A DNA stretch of 64,000 nt, taken from the NCBI RefSeq assembly GCF_013459645.1, contig NZ_CP054861.1, forward strand, positions 3,770,001 to 3,834,000, written 5' to 3'. Positions 39,808 through 48,986 of this stretch are shown here, piece after piece; positions within the stretch are counted from its first letter, which is position 1; each line of letters starts with the position of its first letter. A program made the translations under genes and the position numbers. Under the pieces are notes generated by a model. The model saw only the letters and a program-made list of their open reading frames with translations. It made no database searches and was not told the DNA's origin. This DNA is from Martelella sp. NC20 (lineage in GTDB: Bacteria; Pseudomonadota; Alphaproteobacteria; Rhizobiales; Rhizobiaceae).

Positions 39808-41367
39808 CTAATTATTCCGCAGCATCCGCCGCTCGCCGGCATCGGCCGGCGCGTCTGGATCGCCGCCTTCGGTCCTGGCGTCGAGATCGGGGAAGGCGAC
39901 GACGCGTTTGCCGCCGGGCTCGGTGTGGAGCACGATCAGGCCCTGTTCCTCGAACCAGTCGAGGAAGCGGCGGGCGCGGCGGGCGGAATGGGTGCCGTAA
40001 GCGCGCGCGATCGTCGCGTCCGAGGGGCACGGATCGCCGGTAAGTGCGGCCTTGGCCAGCATCAGGAACACGCCCTGCAGGTCATCGGTGACATGCGGCG
40101 TCAGCGACAGCGCCATCTGCCAGGCCTCGCTTTCAGCCATCGCGTCATCGACGCCGGAACGGGCGACCGCGAGCCGGCGACGGAAATCGGACATGGACAG
40201 CGGCGCACCGGATATCCGCTTCATGCGACCGCGCATCAGGAAATCCTGGTAAAGCTCTGAATCCGAACGGAAAGCGGATTCCTTTCCCTCCGCGATCTCG
40301 GCCAGCGTCATCGCGATCCAGTCTTCGCGCTCCTCATCGCTCATCGACGCCATGCGCGGACCGCGCGGTTCCGGCGCGCTATCGGCGGACTGGGCAAGCT
40401 GGTCGATGATGTCGATGGTCGGGCGCGGGCGGGGCGTTACCCGGCGCGGCGCGCTCGCCTGCCGGGCGAGGTCTTCGGGATCGGGCGTGAAGATCAGATC
40501 GTCGACATCCTCCGGCTTGTCGGGAAGCGGCATCAGCTTGGGGCTGGAGGAACGCGCCGAGGTTTCCACCGGACCGATGATCACCTTGAGCGGGCGGCGC
40601 GACAGCGCGGGCCCGAGCGCCACGAAATTGCCGCGCTTCAGGTCGCGGAACTGTTCGGCCTGGCGGCGGTCCATGCCGAGAAGATCGGCCGCGCGCGCCA
40701 TGTCGATATCGAGAAAGGTCCGCCCCATCAGGAAATTGGAGGCCTCGGCGGCGACGTTCTTGGCAAGCTTGGCGAGCCGCTGGGTGGCGATCACGCCGGC
40801 GAGCCCGCGCTTTCTGCCCCGGCACATCAGATTGGTCATGGCGCCCAGCGATTGCCGGCGCACCTCCTCGGCTACCTCTCCGCCGCCGGACGGCGCGAAC
40901 ATCTGGGCCTCGTCGACCACGGTCAGCACCGGATACCAGTGATCCCGATCGGCATCGAACAGCGCGTTGAGGAAGGTGGCGGCGGTGCGCATCTGGTCCT
41001 CGATCTCGAGGCCTTCCAGCGTCAGAACGCAGGAGACGCGGTGCTGGCGGATGCGGTTGGCAATGCCGATCAGTTCGCCTTCGGAGCGCTCGCCATCGAC
41101 CACGACATGGCCGAAAGAATCCGAAAGCGTGACGAAATCGCCCTCGGGATCGATCACCACCTGCTGCACCCATTTGGCCGATTGTTCGAGCAGGCGGCGC
41201 AGAAGATGCGACTTGCCGGAGCCGGAATTGCCCTGCACCAGAAGCCGGGTCGCCAGCAATTCCTCGATATCGAGACTGGCCACGTCACCGGTCGATGTCG
41301 TTCCCATATCGATGTCGACTTGCACTTTCGCCTTCGCCTTCGTTTCGGATGGAGTTGCCGGGGACAT
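39808..41367 (-). CDS. HerA-like P-loop ATPase (helicase HerA central-domain family)
   Basis: A 519-residue protein from the ATG at 41367. The FtsK/HerA-type ATPase core has Walker A GNSGSGKS at residues 46-53 and Walker B VLTVVDEAQMFAP near residue 165, followed by a sensor region RKRGLAGVIATQRLAKLAKN. The C-terminal ~170 residues hold a linker rich in Pro and Arg and a helical domain ending in a winged-helix-like segment (A-R-A-Y-G-T-H-S-A-R-R-A-R-R-F). HerA proteins pump DNA with the NurA nuclease; no NurA-like gene is next to it. The start is uncertain; upstream codons are open but unconvincing, and there is no strong Shine-Dalgarno. Confidence 0.82.
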   Translation of the reverse strand: MSPATPSETKAKAKVQVDIDMGTTSTGDVASLDIEELLATRLLVQGNSGSGKSHLLRRLLEQSAKWVQQVVIDPEGDFVTLSDSFGHVVVDGERSEGELIGIANRIRQHRVSCVLTLEGLEIEDQMRTAATFLNALFDADRDHWYPVLTVVDEAQMFAPSGGGEVAEEVRRQSLGAMTNLMCRGRKRGLAGVIATQRLAKLAKNVAAEASNFLMGRTFLDIDMARAADLLGMDRRQAEQFRDLKRGNFVALGPALSRRPLKVIIGPVETSARSSSPKLMPLPDKPEDVDDLIFTPDPEDLARQASAPRRVTPRPRPTIDIIDQLAQSADSAPEPRGPRMASMSDEEREDWIAMTLAEIAEGKESAFRSDSELYQDFLMRGRMKRISGAPLSMSDFRRRLAVARSGVDDAMAESEAWQMALSLTPHVTDDLQGVFLMLAKAALTGDPCPSDATIARAYGTHSARRARRFLDWFEEQGLIVLHTEPGGKRVVAFPDLDARTEGGDPDAPADAGERRMLRNN

Positions 41368-41465
41368 GCCGCAGGTTTGCGAGGACGGGTATCCGCCGGC
41401 CCTGCTATAGCAGGTCGGCGCGGGCGCGGTCGTGCGGCGGCGGGCGTTACCCACAGCTTTCCGCC

Positions 41466-42182
41466 TCACGCAACAATGCGCAGCACCGCCGGGTCGATCG
41501 CGAATGTGGCCGCAAAACCCGCCTGTCCTTCCCGCGTCAGCGTCAGCGCCCGGCCTTCCCTTGCCGGGCGAAGCCAGTGGCGCTCTGAGCAGCGCGCGAG
41601 CATGGCCGCTCCCAGCCAGCCTCCGATATGGTGGCGGCGCTCGCTCCAGTCGAGGCAGGTGCGGCATAGCGCGCGCCGGCTTTTCCCGGCCTCTGCGAGC
41701 GGCACACCGAACTCGCAGAAGAAAGTCCGGCCCGTTTCGGTCACCAGCCCCGCGGCCCCTTCGAATTCCAGATATCCCGATTGCACCAGCGAATCGGTGA
41801 TGCCGACGGCGATGGCGCCAGCCATGTGGTCGTAGCAGGTGCGCGCAACCCGCATCGCCTCGTCCTTCGGCCCGGTCGGGCGGTGGCGGGCAGGTCCCGT
41901 CGTCGACAGCAGGCTCAGATGTTCCAGCGTCTCGGCCACCTCGGCAGAAGCGAGACGGAAATAGCGGTGCCTGCCCTGCTTTTCGACCGTCACCAGCGCG
42001 CCGTCGACAAGGCGGGCCAGATGGCCACTCGCCGTCTGCGGCGATACGCCGGCGACGGCGGCAAGTTCACCCGCCGTCAGCGCCTTTCCGCCCAGAAGCG
42101 CGGAGAGCATGTTCGCCCGCGCGACATCGCCGATGAGGGCCGCGATCGAGGCAAGCGTGTTTGCGGAAACCATGTTTGTCAT
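41466..42182 (-). CDS. ArsR-family winged-helix transcriptional regulator
   Basis: A 238-residue protein with an N-terminal ArsR-type winged helix (residues ~10-85; ALTAGELAAVAGVSPQTASG is the recognition region, then H-R-Y-F-R-L of the wing) and a ~150-residue C-terminal domain of unknown function with several cysteines (T-C-Y-D-H, F-F-C-E-F, L-C-R-T-C-L-D-W). The C-x2-C pair could bind a metal or simply be structural. It is 115 bp from, and divergent to, a DUF1127 gene, a pairing often seen in rhizobia, so that small gene is its most likely target. Confidence 0.87.
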   Translation of the reverse strand: MTNMVSANTLASIAALIGDVARANMLSALLGGKALTAGELAAVAGVSPQTASGHLARLVDGALVTVEKQGRHRYFRLASAEVAETLEHLSLLSTTGPARHRPTGPKDEAMRVARTCYDHMAGAIAVGITDSLVQSGYLEFEGAAGLVTETGRTFFCEFGVPLAEAGKSRRALCRTCLDWSERRHHIGGWLGAAMLARCSERHWLRPAREGRALTLTREGQAGFAATFAIDPAVLRIVA

Positions 42183-42297
42183 GCGCCCAATCTAGCACCG
42201 CGGGCACGCGCCGTCTGCGGCGATCGTTTCGGCCGCGACCGAAACAATCGCTACGGCAGCAGCATAGAACCTCCCGGAAACCGTGAGGATAAACCCT

Positions 42298-42507
42298 ATG
42301 ACCGATTCCATCTCAGCACGGAGCGCGACGCCTTTCCGCGTTATCCGCCGCGCCGCGGATCTTCTGATTCGCACCGTTTTCGTCCGCTGGCCGCAGAGGC
42401 GTCGCCAGCGCATGGCGCTGCTGGAACTTTCAGACGATCATCTGAAGGATGTCGGCGTCACGCCAGCCGAGGCGCGCAACGAAGCCGGCCGATCATTCTG
42501 GGACTAG
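42298..42507 (+). CDS. Small DUF1127 protein
   Basis: A 69-residue arginine-rich protein. The DUF1127 core is at the C-terminal half: W-P-Q-R-R-R-Q-R-M-A-L-L-E-L-S-D-D-H-L-K and then D-V-G-V-T-P-A-E-A. The ATG at 42298 has a GAGGA Shine-Dalgarno nine bases upstream. The family members bind RNA or affect phosphate and central metabolism in related bacteria, but the role of this one is not known. It is divergent from the ArsR regulator and convergent with mntR, 14 bp away. Confidence 0.82.
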   Translation: MTDSISARSATPFRVIRRAADLLIRTVFVRWPQRRRQRMALLELSDDHLKDVGVTPAEARNEAGRSFWD

Positions 42508-42521
42508 AAACCCTACCGGCG

Positions 42522-42968
42522 TCAGCGTTGGTGGGCCGCGCCTTTCGCGCCCAGGAAGGCCGCGAAGGCCTTCAGAGTCTCCTCAGAAACATGGTGCTCG
42601 ATGCCCTCGGCGTCGAGTTCGGCGGCATCGGCCGGCACGCCGACAGCCAGCAGCAGTTCGCGCACGATCCGGTGGCGCTGCCGCGCCTTCTCTGCCATGG
42701 CCTCGCCCGCTGGCGTCAGGAACACGCCGCGATAGGGGCGCGATGTCGCCAGTCCCTCGCGCTTCAGCCGCGCGACGGCCTTGGTTGCCGTCGGGTGCGC
42801 AACCCCCATCGAGCGGGCGATATCGGCAATCCGCGCCTCGCCATGCTCGGCCATCAGATCGGCGATCAGCTCGGTATAGTCTTCCAGAAGCGCGCTCGCG
42901 CGCTCGGACCGCATTTTTGAAAACCGGTCGGCCGCATCACAATCGGATGGTCTGCTGTCATCGCTCAT
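42522..42968 (-). CDS. mntR: Manganese-responsive regulator MntR (DtxR family)
   Basis: A 148-residue repressor from the ATG at 42968, which has a GGAGAG Shine-Dalgarno; an ATG 27 bases upstream is also in frame. The winged helix (I-A-D-I-A-R-S-M-G-V-A-H-P-T-A-T-K-A) is followed by the DtxR dimerisation/metal domain with R-H-R-I-V-R-E-L-L and E-G-I-E-H-H-V-S, which includes probable Mn ligands (His and Glu). It diverges from mntH with two MntR-box-like palindromes in between, giving a simple regulatory loop: with Mn bound it represses mntH and itself. Confidence 0.93.
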   Translation of the reverse strand: MSDDSRPSDCDAADRFSKMRSERASALLEDYTELIADLMAEHGEARIADIARSMGVAHPTATKAVARLKREGLATSRPYRGVFLTPAGEAMAEKARQRHRIVRELLLAVGVPADAAELDAEGIEHHVSEETLKAFAAFLGAKGAAHQR

Positions 42969-42995
42969 CGGCCACTCTCCAAAAGTCCCAACCAA

Positions 42996-43015
42996 TCTGT
43001 AGCCGAGGGTAAATT
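42996..43015. promoter_or_regulatory. MntR-box-like palindrome near mntR
   Basis: TCTGTAGCC-GA-GGGTAAATT is an imperfect inverted repeat of the same design as the one near mntH. It lies 28 bp from the mntR start and is the likely autoregulatory operator. Confidence 0.6.
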
Positions 43016-43096
43016 ATCGTCTATCCCTTGTACCCGGTGGCGACCAGCAAGGCAAACCGCCATTGGTCACGACCTCGAATAACGCCAATTGACAAA

Positions 43097-43116
43097 AATG
43101 TAGCCCAGGCTATATT
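43097..43116. promoter_or_regulatory. MntR-box-like palindrome near mntH
   Basis: AATGTAGCC-CA-GGCTATATT is a near-perfect inverted repeat (one mismatch) 36 bp before the mntH start, overlapping where its promoter should be. A TTGACA-like hexamer sits just upstream (43089-43094), so bound repressor would cover the promoter. Confidence 0.75.
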
Positions 43117-43151
43117 TCGAACAATTCCAGAAACTGCGGTGCGCCCTCCCC

Positions 43152-44465
43152 ATGGCAGACCTGACCACCAAACGTCGTTCCCTGACGGACAGAACCAATA
43201 CGGCCATCGAGGAAGCGCTCGCCTCCGGACGGGTGCGGCCGAAATCGGCTTTGCTGTTTGTCGGGCCCGCGGTGATTGCCGCGATTGCCTATGTCGATCC
43301 CGGCAATTACGCCACCAATATCCAGGCTGGCGCGGGCTACGGCTACACGCTGCTGTGGGTGGTTCTGTTCGCCAATCTGGTCGCCATGCTGTTTCAGGCG
43401 CTGTCGGCCAAGCTCGGCATCGTGACCGGACGCAACCTGGCGGAAGTCTGCCGCGATGAGTTTTCCAAACCGGTCGTGATCCTGCTCTGGATCGTCAGCG
43501 AGATCGCGGCGATGGCGACCGATCTTGCCGAATTCCTCGGCGGCGCGATCGGGCTCGCACTGCTGTTCAGGATGCCGCTGATGGCGGGCATGGGCGTCAC
43601 CGCGGTCGTCACCTATGCCATTCTGCTGTTCGAGCGGCGCGGGTTCCGGCCGATGGAACTGATCATCGGCGCCATGATCGGCGTGATCGGGCTTTGCTAC
43701 ATCATCGAGCTTTTCATTGCGCCCGTGGCCTGGGGCGAAGCCGCGGCGGGCATGGTTCGTCCGGACATTCCCGATGCCGCCGCCCTTGCGATCGCCGTCG
43801 GCATTATCGGCGCGACGGTGATGCCGCATGCGGTCTATCTCCATTCCGGTCTCACCCAGCATCGCGTGGCCGTCAAAAGCGAGGCCGAACGCCGACGCGT
43901 TCTGCGGTTTTCCAATATCGAGGTGGTGGCGGCCCTTGCGATCGCCGGCGTGGTCAATATGGCGATGGTGATGATGGCCGCAGGCGCGTTTCACAACGGC
44001 CACAGCGAGGTCGCCGAAATCGAGACCGCATACCACACGCTGACGCCCCTGCTTGGCGGCGCGGCGGCGGCCGCTTTTCTCATCTCGCTGATTGCGTCCG
44101 GCATTTCCAGCTCCGTCGTCGGCACCATGGCCGGGCAGATGATCATGCAGGGCTTTGTCGGTTTCCGGATTCCGATCTGGCTGCGGCGGCTGATCACCAT
44201 GGTGCCGGCGTTTGTCGTCGTGGCGCTTGGCGTCAACGCCACCCAGGCGCTGGTCGTCAGCCAGATCATCCTCTCGATCGCGCTGCCGGTGCCGATGATC
44301 TCGCTGGTGATCTTCACCCGCAACCGCCGGATCATGGGCGAGTATGCCAACGGCCGCATCATCGGCGCGCTCGCCATCCTTGGCGCAATCGCCGTGCTCG
44401 GACTGAACTGCGTGCTGCTCGCCCAGACCTTCGGCGTGCCGATTCCCGGGCTGGCTGCGGGTTGA
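43152..44465 (+). CDS. mntH: Nramp-family manganese transporter MntH
   Basis: A 437-residue inner-membrane protein with about 11 transmembrane helices. The two metal-binding motifs of the family are intact: D-P-G-N-Y-A-T in the first helix (about residue 54) and M-P-H-A-V-Y-L-H-S in helix six (about residue 224). It takes up Mn2+ (and Fe2+ less well) with protons. It is divergent from mntR with two operator-like palindromes between, and 6 bp after its stop begins a repeat element. Confidence 0.96.
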   Translation: MADLTTKRRSLTDRTNTAIEEALASGRVRPKSALLFVGPAVIAAIAYVDPGNYATNIQAGAGYGYTLLWVVLFANLVAMLFQALSAKLGIVTGRNLAEVCRDEFSKPVVILLWIVSEIAAMATDLAEFLGGAIGLALLFRMPLMAGMGVTAVVTYAILLFERRGFRPMELIIGAMIGVIGLCYIIELFIAPVAWGEAAAGMVRPDIPDAAALAIAVGIIGATVMPHAVYLHSGLTQHRVAVKSEAERRRVLRFSNIEVVAALAIAGVVNMAMVMMAAGAFHNGHSEVAEIETAYHTLTPLLGGAAAAAFLISLIASGISSSVVGTMAGQMIMQGFVGFRIPIWLRRLITMVPAFVVVALGVNATQALVVSQIILSIALPVPMISLVIFTRNRRIMGEYANGRIIGALAILGAIAVLGLNCVLLAQTFGVPIPGLAAG

Positions 44466-44469
44466 GCGT

Positions 44470-44575
44470 TAGAGCATTTCCGGTGAAAACGGGATCACCG
44501 GAAATGCTCTATTTATTTGTTTTGACGCATTTTCGCGGACGTCAGGGGTTTCCACCTGACTGCGAAATGCTCTAA
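44470..44575. repeat. ~106-bp palindromic repeat (type B relative)
   Basis: TTAGAGCATTTCCGGTG...CACCGGAAATGCTCT is a strong hairpin, joined by TTTGTTTTGACGCATTTTCGCGG to a second hairpin (GTCAGGGGTTTCCACCTGAC) and an end piece TGCGAAATGCTCTAA. The plan matches the copies at 19398 and 24800 though the arms differ. Its right end overlaps the stop codon of the TetR gene (44572-44574). Confidence 0.85.
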
Positions 44576-45162
44576 AGCCCGTTGATCCACATCTTCAGCC
44601 TTGCCCCCTCGCGCGCCAGAAGCTCGGGGTTGCGGGCATTTTGCGCCAGCAGCGATGCGCCCTGAAGCGATGACTGGAGTTGCAGCGCCAGCGCCTCGGC
44701 ATCCTCGCCATGCCCCATTTCGGCAAATTGTTCGGCCATCCATGCCATCGGCGCGGCAAGCAGCGGGAAGGCTTCCACCGCAGCCTTGTCGCCGGCCTTC
44801 AGAAGTTCCGCGCTCAGCGAGCCCGTCGGGCAGCCCTTCAGCGCGATCTCCCCGGCATTGCCGACAGTCGCGTTCACAAACGCAACCAGCCGGGCCTTGG
44901 GTGACGGCAGGCCGGCCAGCTCGGTCTTGAGGCTTTCGAACTGGCCCTTGCGATGGTCGAGGATCGCGGTCGCGATATCGTCCCTGGTCTTGAAATAATA
45001 ATAGACATTGCCGAGCGGCACGCCGGATTCCCGGGCGATGTCGGCGATCGTGGTGCGGGTATAGCCCTGCCGGTAGGCAAGGTTGACAGCGGCTTCCACC
45101 AGCTTTTCGCGTTTTCCAATATCTCGCTTGCTCAATTGCGACCTCAACCTGCGGGGTTTCAT
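44572..45162 (-). CDS. TetR-family transcriptional regulator
   Basis: A 196-residue repressor from the ATG at 45162; an in-frame frame extends 75 bases further up without family similarity. The HTH is T-T-I-A-D-I-A-R-E-S-G-V-P-L-G-N-V-Y-Y-Y (about residues 35-54). The ligand domain has G-C-P-T-G-S-L-S-A-E-L around residue 105, a block typical of the AcrR/YxaF-like subgroup that responds to electrophiles or flavonoid-like molecules. No divergent or downstream partner gene is present. Palindromes 80-115 bp upstream are candidate self-operators. Its stop codon lies within a repeat element. Confidence 0.88.
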   Translation of the reverse strand: MKPRRLRSQLSKRDIGKREKLVEAAVNLAYRQGYTRTTIADIARESGVPLGNVYYYFKTRDDIATAILDHRKGQFESLKTELAGLPSPKARLVAFVNATVGNAGEIALKGCPTGSLSAELLKAGDKAAVEAFPLLAAPMAWMAEQFAEMGHGEDAEALALQLQSSLQGASLLAQNARNPELLAREGARLKMWINGL

Positions 45163-45239
45163 CTGTTCTGAATGATATTGGTCGCCCTGCCAAGCCGGCC
45201 TGATGAGCGCAATCGATACCGCGCCCGATTCATACATTA

Positions 45240-45275
45240 AGTTATGTAACTAACTATTATAAGTCAGGCAACTTA
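45240..45275. promoter_or_regulatory. Pair of palindromes upstream of the TetR gene
   Basis: AGTTA-TG-TAACT (45240-45251) and TAAGT-CAGGCA-ACTTA (45260-45275) are adjacent inverted repeats in an AT-rich stretch upstream of the TetR gene. They look like operators for a dimeric repressor, most simply the TetR protein itself. The remaining sequence to murI (about 45276-45425) shows nothing I can name. Confidence 0.5.
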
Positions 45276-45425
45276 CTTTATGCCCAGAATTACTTGCGCG
45301 CCGGGCCAAGGCGCGAATTGGCGGCATTCATTTCGGAACGATCGAGGATCCCCGCGGCGCGAAGAAACATCGCGGCAGCTCAGGTCGGGGAATGACGGAT
45401 AAAGATCGGCGGGGCCGAAAACGCG

Positions 45426-46244
45426 CTATCGCCGCGCTGCGATCTTCAGGCCGAAACCCTGCATCAGCCGCACGGTTTCCGGGCGCAGGTTTTCGCCGGT
45501 GAAGATCACGAAATCATGATTGGGGCCGCCATCCGCGCTGGCGGCCGGCTTTCCCAGCACGCGCTTTGCCTGCATGGCGATGGCCTCGGCCGGGTTGAGC
45601 CAGTCCACCGGCCAGGGCGCGAGCTTGCGGAAGCGGTTGGCAAGGAACGGATAGTGGGTGCAGGCCAGCACCACGATATCGGTGCGCCTGCCCTCCTCCT
45701 CGACGAAACAGGGGGCGATTTCGGCCCAGAGCGCCGAATCGGCCACCGCGATGCCGCAGATATAATCCTCCGCAAGGGTTGCCAGATATCGCGATCCGAC
45801 GAGGCGCGCATGGCAATGACTGGCAAAACTCTCGATCAGCGCCCTAGTGTAATCGCGCTTCACCGTCACCGGCGTGGCCAGCACGGAGATGAGGCCGGAA
45901 ACGGTGCGCTCGGCGGCCGGCTTGATGGCGGGTACGGTGCCCACGAAAACGGTCGCGGGAAACTTCTCGCGCAGCGCCGCGCCCGCAAGCGTGAAGGCGG
46001 TGTTGCAGGCGATGATCACGCAGGCCGGGCGGATGTCCTCAAGCAGTCTTTCGAACAGGCGCAGAAGGTGGTCGAGCAACGCCCCCTCCTCCCAGTCGCC
46101 ATAAGGAAAGGCGGCGTTATCGGCGATATAGACGAAGCGGCGCTCCGGCATCAGCATCCGCGCCTCGCGCAGCACCGTCAGTCCGCCAATGCCGGAATCG
46201 AAGATCAGAACCGGGCCGTCGCTGTCATAGGTCATCGCCGCCAT
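45426..46244 (-). CDS. murI: Glutamate racemase
   Basis: A 272-residue enzyme supplying D-glutamate for peptidoglycan. The family start [13 protein letters not shown] (residues 12-24) and the two catalytic cysteines in I-I-A-C-N-T-A-F-T (about residue 80) and V-L-A-C-T-H-Y-P-F (about residue 193) are intact. The 5' end overlaps the 3' end of trmJ by 20 bp on the same strand, so the two are co-transcribed, with murI translation probably coupled. Confidence 0.95.
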   Translation of the reverse strand: MAAMTYDSDGPVLIFDSGIGGLTVLREARMLMPERRFVYIADNAAFPYGDWEEGALLDHLLRLFERLLEDIRPACVIIACNTAFTLAGAALREKFPATVFVGTVPAIKPAAERTVSGLISVLATPVTVKRDYTRALIESFASHCHARLVGSRYLATLAEDYICGIAVADSALWAEIAPCFVEEEGRRTDIVVLACTHYPFLANRFRKLAPWPVDWLNPAEAIAMQAKRVLGKPAASADGGPNHDFVIFTGENLRPETVRLMQGFGLKIAARR

Positions 46245-47022
46245 CCTGGCCGCGCGGGTTCTTGCGGGTATAGCGATCGAGCGAGGAGATCACCCCGCGC
46301 ACCACATGGATCTCCTGCGTGCTCATCGCCCTGCGAGTGAATACGGCCCGCAGATTGTCTATCATTTTAGGCTTTTTGTCGGCAGGGCGGAAATAGCCGC
46401 GCGCCTCCAGCGCCTCTTCGAGATGATCGAACAGGCCGAACAGGTTTTCCTTGGTTGCCGGCGTCTGTTCCATCGCCTGAAACGGCGTCTCGGTCTCATC
46501 CGCCATGCCGGATTTCATCCATTCATACGACATCAGCAGCACGGCCTGGGCGATATTGAGCGAGGCGAAGGCGGGATTGACCGGGAAAGTCACGATCTCG
46601 TCGGCGAGCGCCACCTCCTCGTTCTTGAGCCCCCAGCGCTCGCGCCCGAACAGGATGCCGCAACGCTCCCCTGCCCTGTGGCGCGCGCGCAGCGTATCGG
46701 CGGCAACCGTCGGACCGCGCACCGGCTTGAAGCCGTCGCGGCTGCGGGCGGTGGTGGCATAGGCAAAGTTGAGATCGGCGATCGCGTCCTCGAGCCGGTC
46801 GAACACCTGAACGCCATCGATCACATGATCGGCCTTGGAGGCGGCGGAGCGGGCGCTGTCACTCGGCCAGCCGTCGCGCGGCTCGACGAGGCGCAGTTCG
46901 GCAAGGCCGAAATTGGCCATGGCGCGCGCCACCATGCCGATATTCTCGCCCAGTTGCGGATTGACCAGAATGATCACGGGGCCTTCCGCGATAAGCGGAC
47001 GCTCGCTGTTCGTGCCTGCCAT
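46225..47022 (-). CDS. trmJ: tRNA (cytidine/uridine-32-2'-O)-methyltransferase TrmJ
   Basis: A 265-residue SPOUT methyltransferase. The knot motifs are visible as [19 protein letters not shown] (about residues 15-33), [12 protein letters not shown] near residue 118, and [12 protein letters not shown] near residue 153. The ATG at 47022 ([10 protein letters not shown]) gives the normal length; an upstream in-frame start reaches only promoter sequence. It overlaps murI by 20 bp and is divergent from recQ (133 bp apart). Confidence 0.92.
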   Translation of the reverse strand: MAGTNSERPLIAEGPVIILVNPQLGENIGMVARAMANFGLAELRLVEPRDGWPSDSARSAASKADHVIDGVQVFDRLEDAIADLNFAYATTARSRDGFKPVRGPTVAADTLRARHRAGERCGILFGRERWGLKNEEVALADEIVTFPVNPAFASLNIAQAVLLMSYEWMKSGMADETETPFQAMEQTPATKENLFGLFDHLEEALEARGYFRPADKKPKMIDNLRAVFTRRAMSTQEIHVVRGVISSLDRYTRKNPRGQDGGDDL

Positions 47023-47155
47023 GGTTGCCTGCCTTTGTCTGTTGTTTGGGCTTATCGCCCCGGCGGGAGCCGAATGCAAGAAAAAGGCAGTGGGCAGACG
47101 CTTTCCCGTGCAACGCGTGCTTGGCCTTCGGGACGCGCCGCGTTATGGCTTGCTG

Positions 47156-48976
47156 ATGTCAAATGCCGCCACCGCCGATCCGCTCGCCATCCTGAAATCC
47201 GTCTACGGCTATTCCGCCTTTCGGGGCAAGCAGCAGGCTGTGGTCGAGCAGGTGGTTGCGGGCGGCGATGCGGTCGTGCTGTTTCCCACGGGCGCGGGCA
47301 AATCGCTCTGCTATCAGGTGCCGGCGCTCTGCCGCCCGGGCGTGGCGCTGGTGGTCTCGCCGCTGATCGCGCTGATGCGCGACCAGGTGGAGGCGCTGAA
47401 GCAGCTCGGCGTTCGCGCCGCAGCACTCAACTCAACGCTTTCGCGCGAGGAATATGGCGCGATCCGCAGCGGGCTCGACAACGCAACGCTCGATCTTCTC
47501 TACGTGACCCCGGAACGGATGGCGACCGCCGGTTTCCGCGAGATAATGGCAGGCGTCGAGATCGCGCTGATCGCGATTGATGAGGCGCATTGCGTCTCCC
47601 AATGGGGTCACGATTTCCGCCCGGAATACCGTTCGCTTGATGCGCTGAAGCAGATCTTTCCCGGCGTGCCGCGCATGGCGCTGACGGCAACCGCCGATCC
47701 ACATACCCGCGAGGACATTATCGAGCGGCTGGCGCTGGAGGAGGCGGAGGTGTTCACCACCTCCTTCGACCGGCCGAACATCGCCTATGAAATCATCGAA
47801 CGCGACCAGCCGCGCCGGCAATTGCTGGATTTCCTTGCCCGTCACAAGGGCGACAGCGGAATCGTCTACTGCCTGTCGCGCGCCAAGGTGGAAGACACCG
47901 CCGAATGGCTGAACGGCCAGGGCATTCGCGCCCTTGCCTATCACGCCGGCATGGATCGCGAACGCCGCGATGCCAATCAGGACGCATTTCTGAAGGAGGA
48001 AGAGCTTTGCCTGGTCGCGACCGTCGCCTTCGGCATGGGCATCGACAAGCCGAATGTCCGCTATGTCGCCCATCTCGACCTGCCGGGCTCGGTTGAGGCC
48101 TATTATCAGGAGACCGGGCGCGCGGGCCGCGACGGCCTGCCGTCGGATGCCTGGATGGTGTACGGCATGGCCGATGTGGTGCAGCGCGGGCGCATGATCG
48201 ATGGCGGCAATGCAGTGGAAGAGATCAAGCGGGTCGAGCGCGCCAAGCTCAACGCCCTGCTCGGCATCTGCGAAACGTCGGGCTGCCGCAGACAGGCGAT
48301 CCTCGCCCATTTCGGCGAGGCCCATCCCGGCGGCTGCGGCAATTGCGATACCTGCCTGAAGCCGGTCGAAACCTGGGACGGCACGGAAGCCGCGATCAAG
48401 GCGATGGCTGCGATATACCGCACCGGCGAGCGTTTCGGCGCCGGCCACCTGATCGACGTGCTGACCGGCAAGGAGACCGAACGGACCGAACGCTTCGGCC
48501 ATGCGCAAATGCCGGTCTTCGGCGCGGGCAGCGACCTGCCGGTCAAGATCTGGCAGTCGGTCTACCGGCAATTGCTGGCCGCCGACCTGATCACCGTCGA
48601 CCATGAGGCCTATGGCGCGCTGAAGCTGATGCCCGAAGCCCGCGCGGTATTTCGCAAGGAAAAGACCGTGCGCTTTCGCACCGACCGTCCGACGCGCGGC
48701 AAGACGACCGGATCGGCAAGGCGCGGCAGCGAGAAACGGGCGGCCGTTCCGGAGGAAAACCGCGCCCTGTTCGAGGCCTTGCGCGCAACCCGCACGGCGC
48801 TTGCCAAGGAACATGGCGTGCCGCCCTATGTCATCTTCCCCGACACCACCCTGATCGCGCTCGCCGCCGAGCGGCCGACAACGCCGGATGCAATGCTTGC
48901 GGTCTCCGGCGTCGGCCAGACCAAGCTGGAGCGCTACGGCGAGGAATTCCTCGCCGTGATCCGTACGCATGGCTGA
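47156..48976 (+). CDS. recQ: ATP-dependent DNA helicase RecQ
   Basis: A 606-residue 3'-5' helicase. Motif I is FPTGAGKSLCYQVPAL, motif II with the aromatic-rich loop is D-E-A-H-C-V-S-Q-W-G-H-D-F-R-P-E-Y, and motif VI is Y-Q-E-T-G-R-A-G-R-D-G. The RQC zinc-binding domain has cysteines in C-E-T-S-G-C and G-G-C-G-N-C-D-T-C, and a C-terminal HRDC domain ends the protein (L-F-E-A-L-R-A-T-R-T-A-L-A). I choose the ATG at 47156, as the frame upstream runs through the trmJ promoter. It acts in RecF-pathway recombination and repair. Confidence 0.96.
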   Translation: MSNAATADPLAILKSVYGYSAFRGKQQAVVEQVVAGGDAVVLFPTGAGKSLCYQVPALCRPGVALVVSPLIALMRDQVEALKQLGVRAAALNSTLSREEYGAIRSGLDNATLDLLYVTPERMATAGFREIMAGVEIALIAIDEAHCVSQWGHDFRPEYRSLDALKQIFPGVPRMALTATADPHTREDIIERLALEEAEVFTTSFDRPNIAYEIIERDQPRRQLLDFLARHKGDSGIVYCLSRAKVEDTAEWLNGQGIRALAYHAGMDRERRDANQDAFLKEEELCLVATVAFGMGIDKPNVRYVAHLDLPGSVEAYYQETGRAGRDGLPSDAWMVYGMADVVQRGRMIDGGNAVEEIKRVERAKLNALLGICETSGCRRQAILAHFGEAHPGGCGNCDTCLKPVETWDGTEAAIKAMAAIYRTGERFGAGHLIDVLTGKETERTERFGHAQMPVFGAGSDLPVKIWQSVYRQLLAADLITVDHEAYGALKLMPEARAVFRKEKTVRFRTDRPTRGKTTGSARRGSEKRAAVPEENRALFEALRATRTALAKEHGVPPYVIFPDTTLIALAAERPTTPDAMLAVSGVGQTKLERYGEEFLAVIRTHG

Positions 48977-48986
48977 CCGAATGCTA

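Noticed and set aside
37350..39842. An 830-codon open frame opposite recG that continues into the repeat
   Set aside because: Antisense shadow of recG; its N-terminal part translates the repeat copy at 39589-39800.
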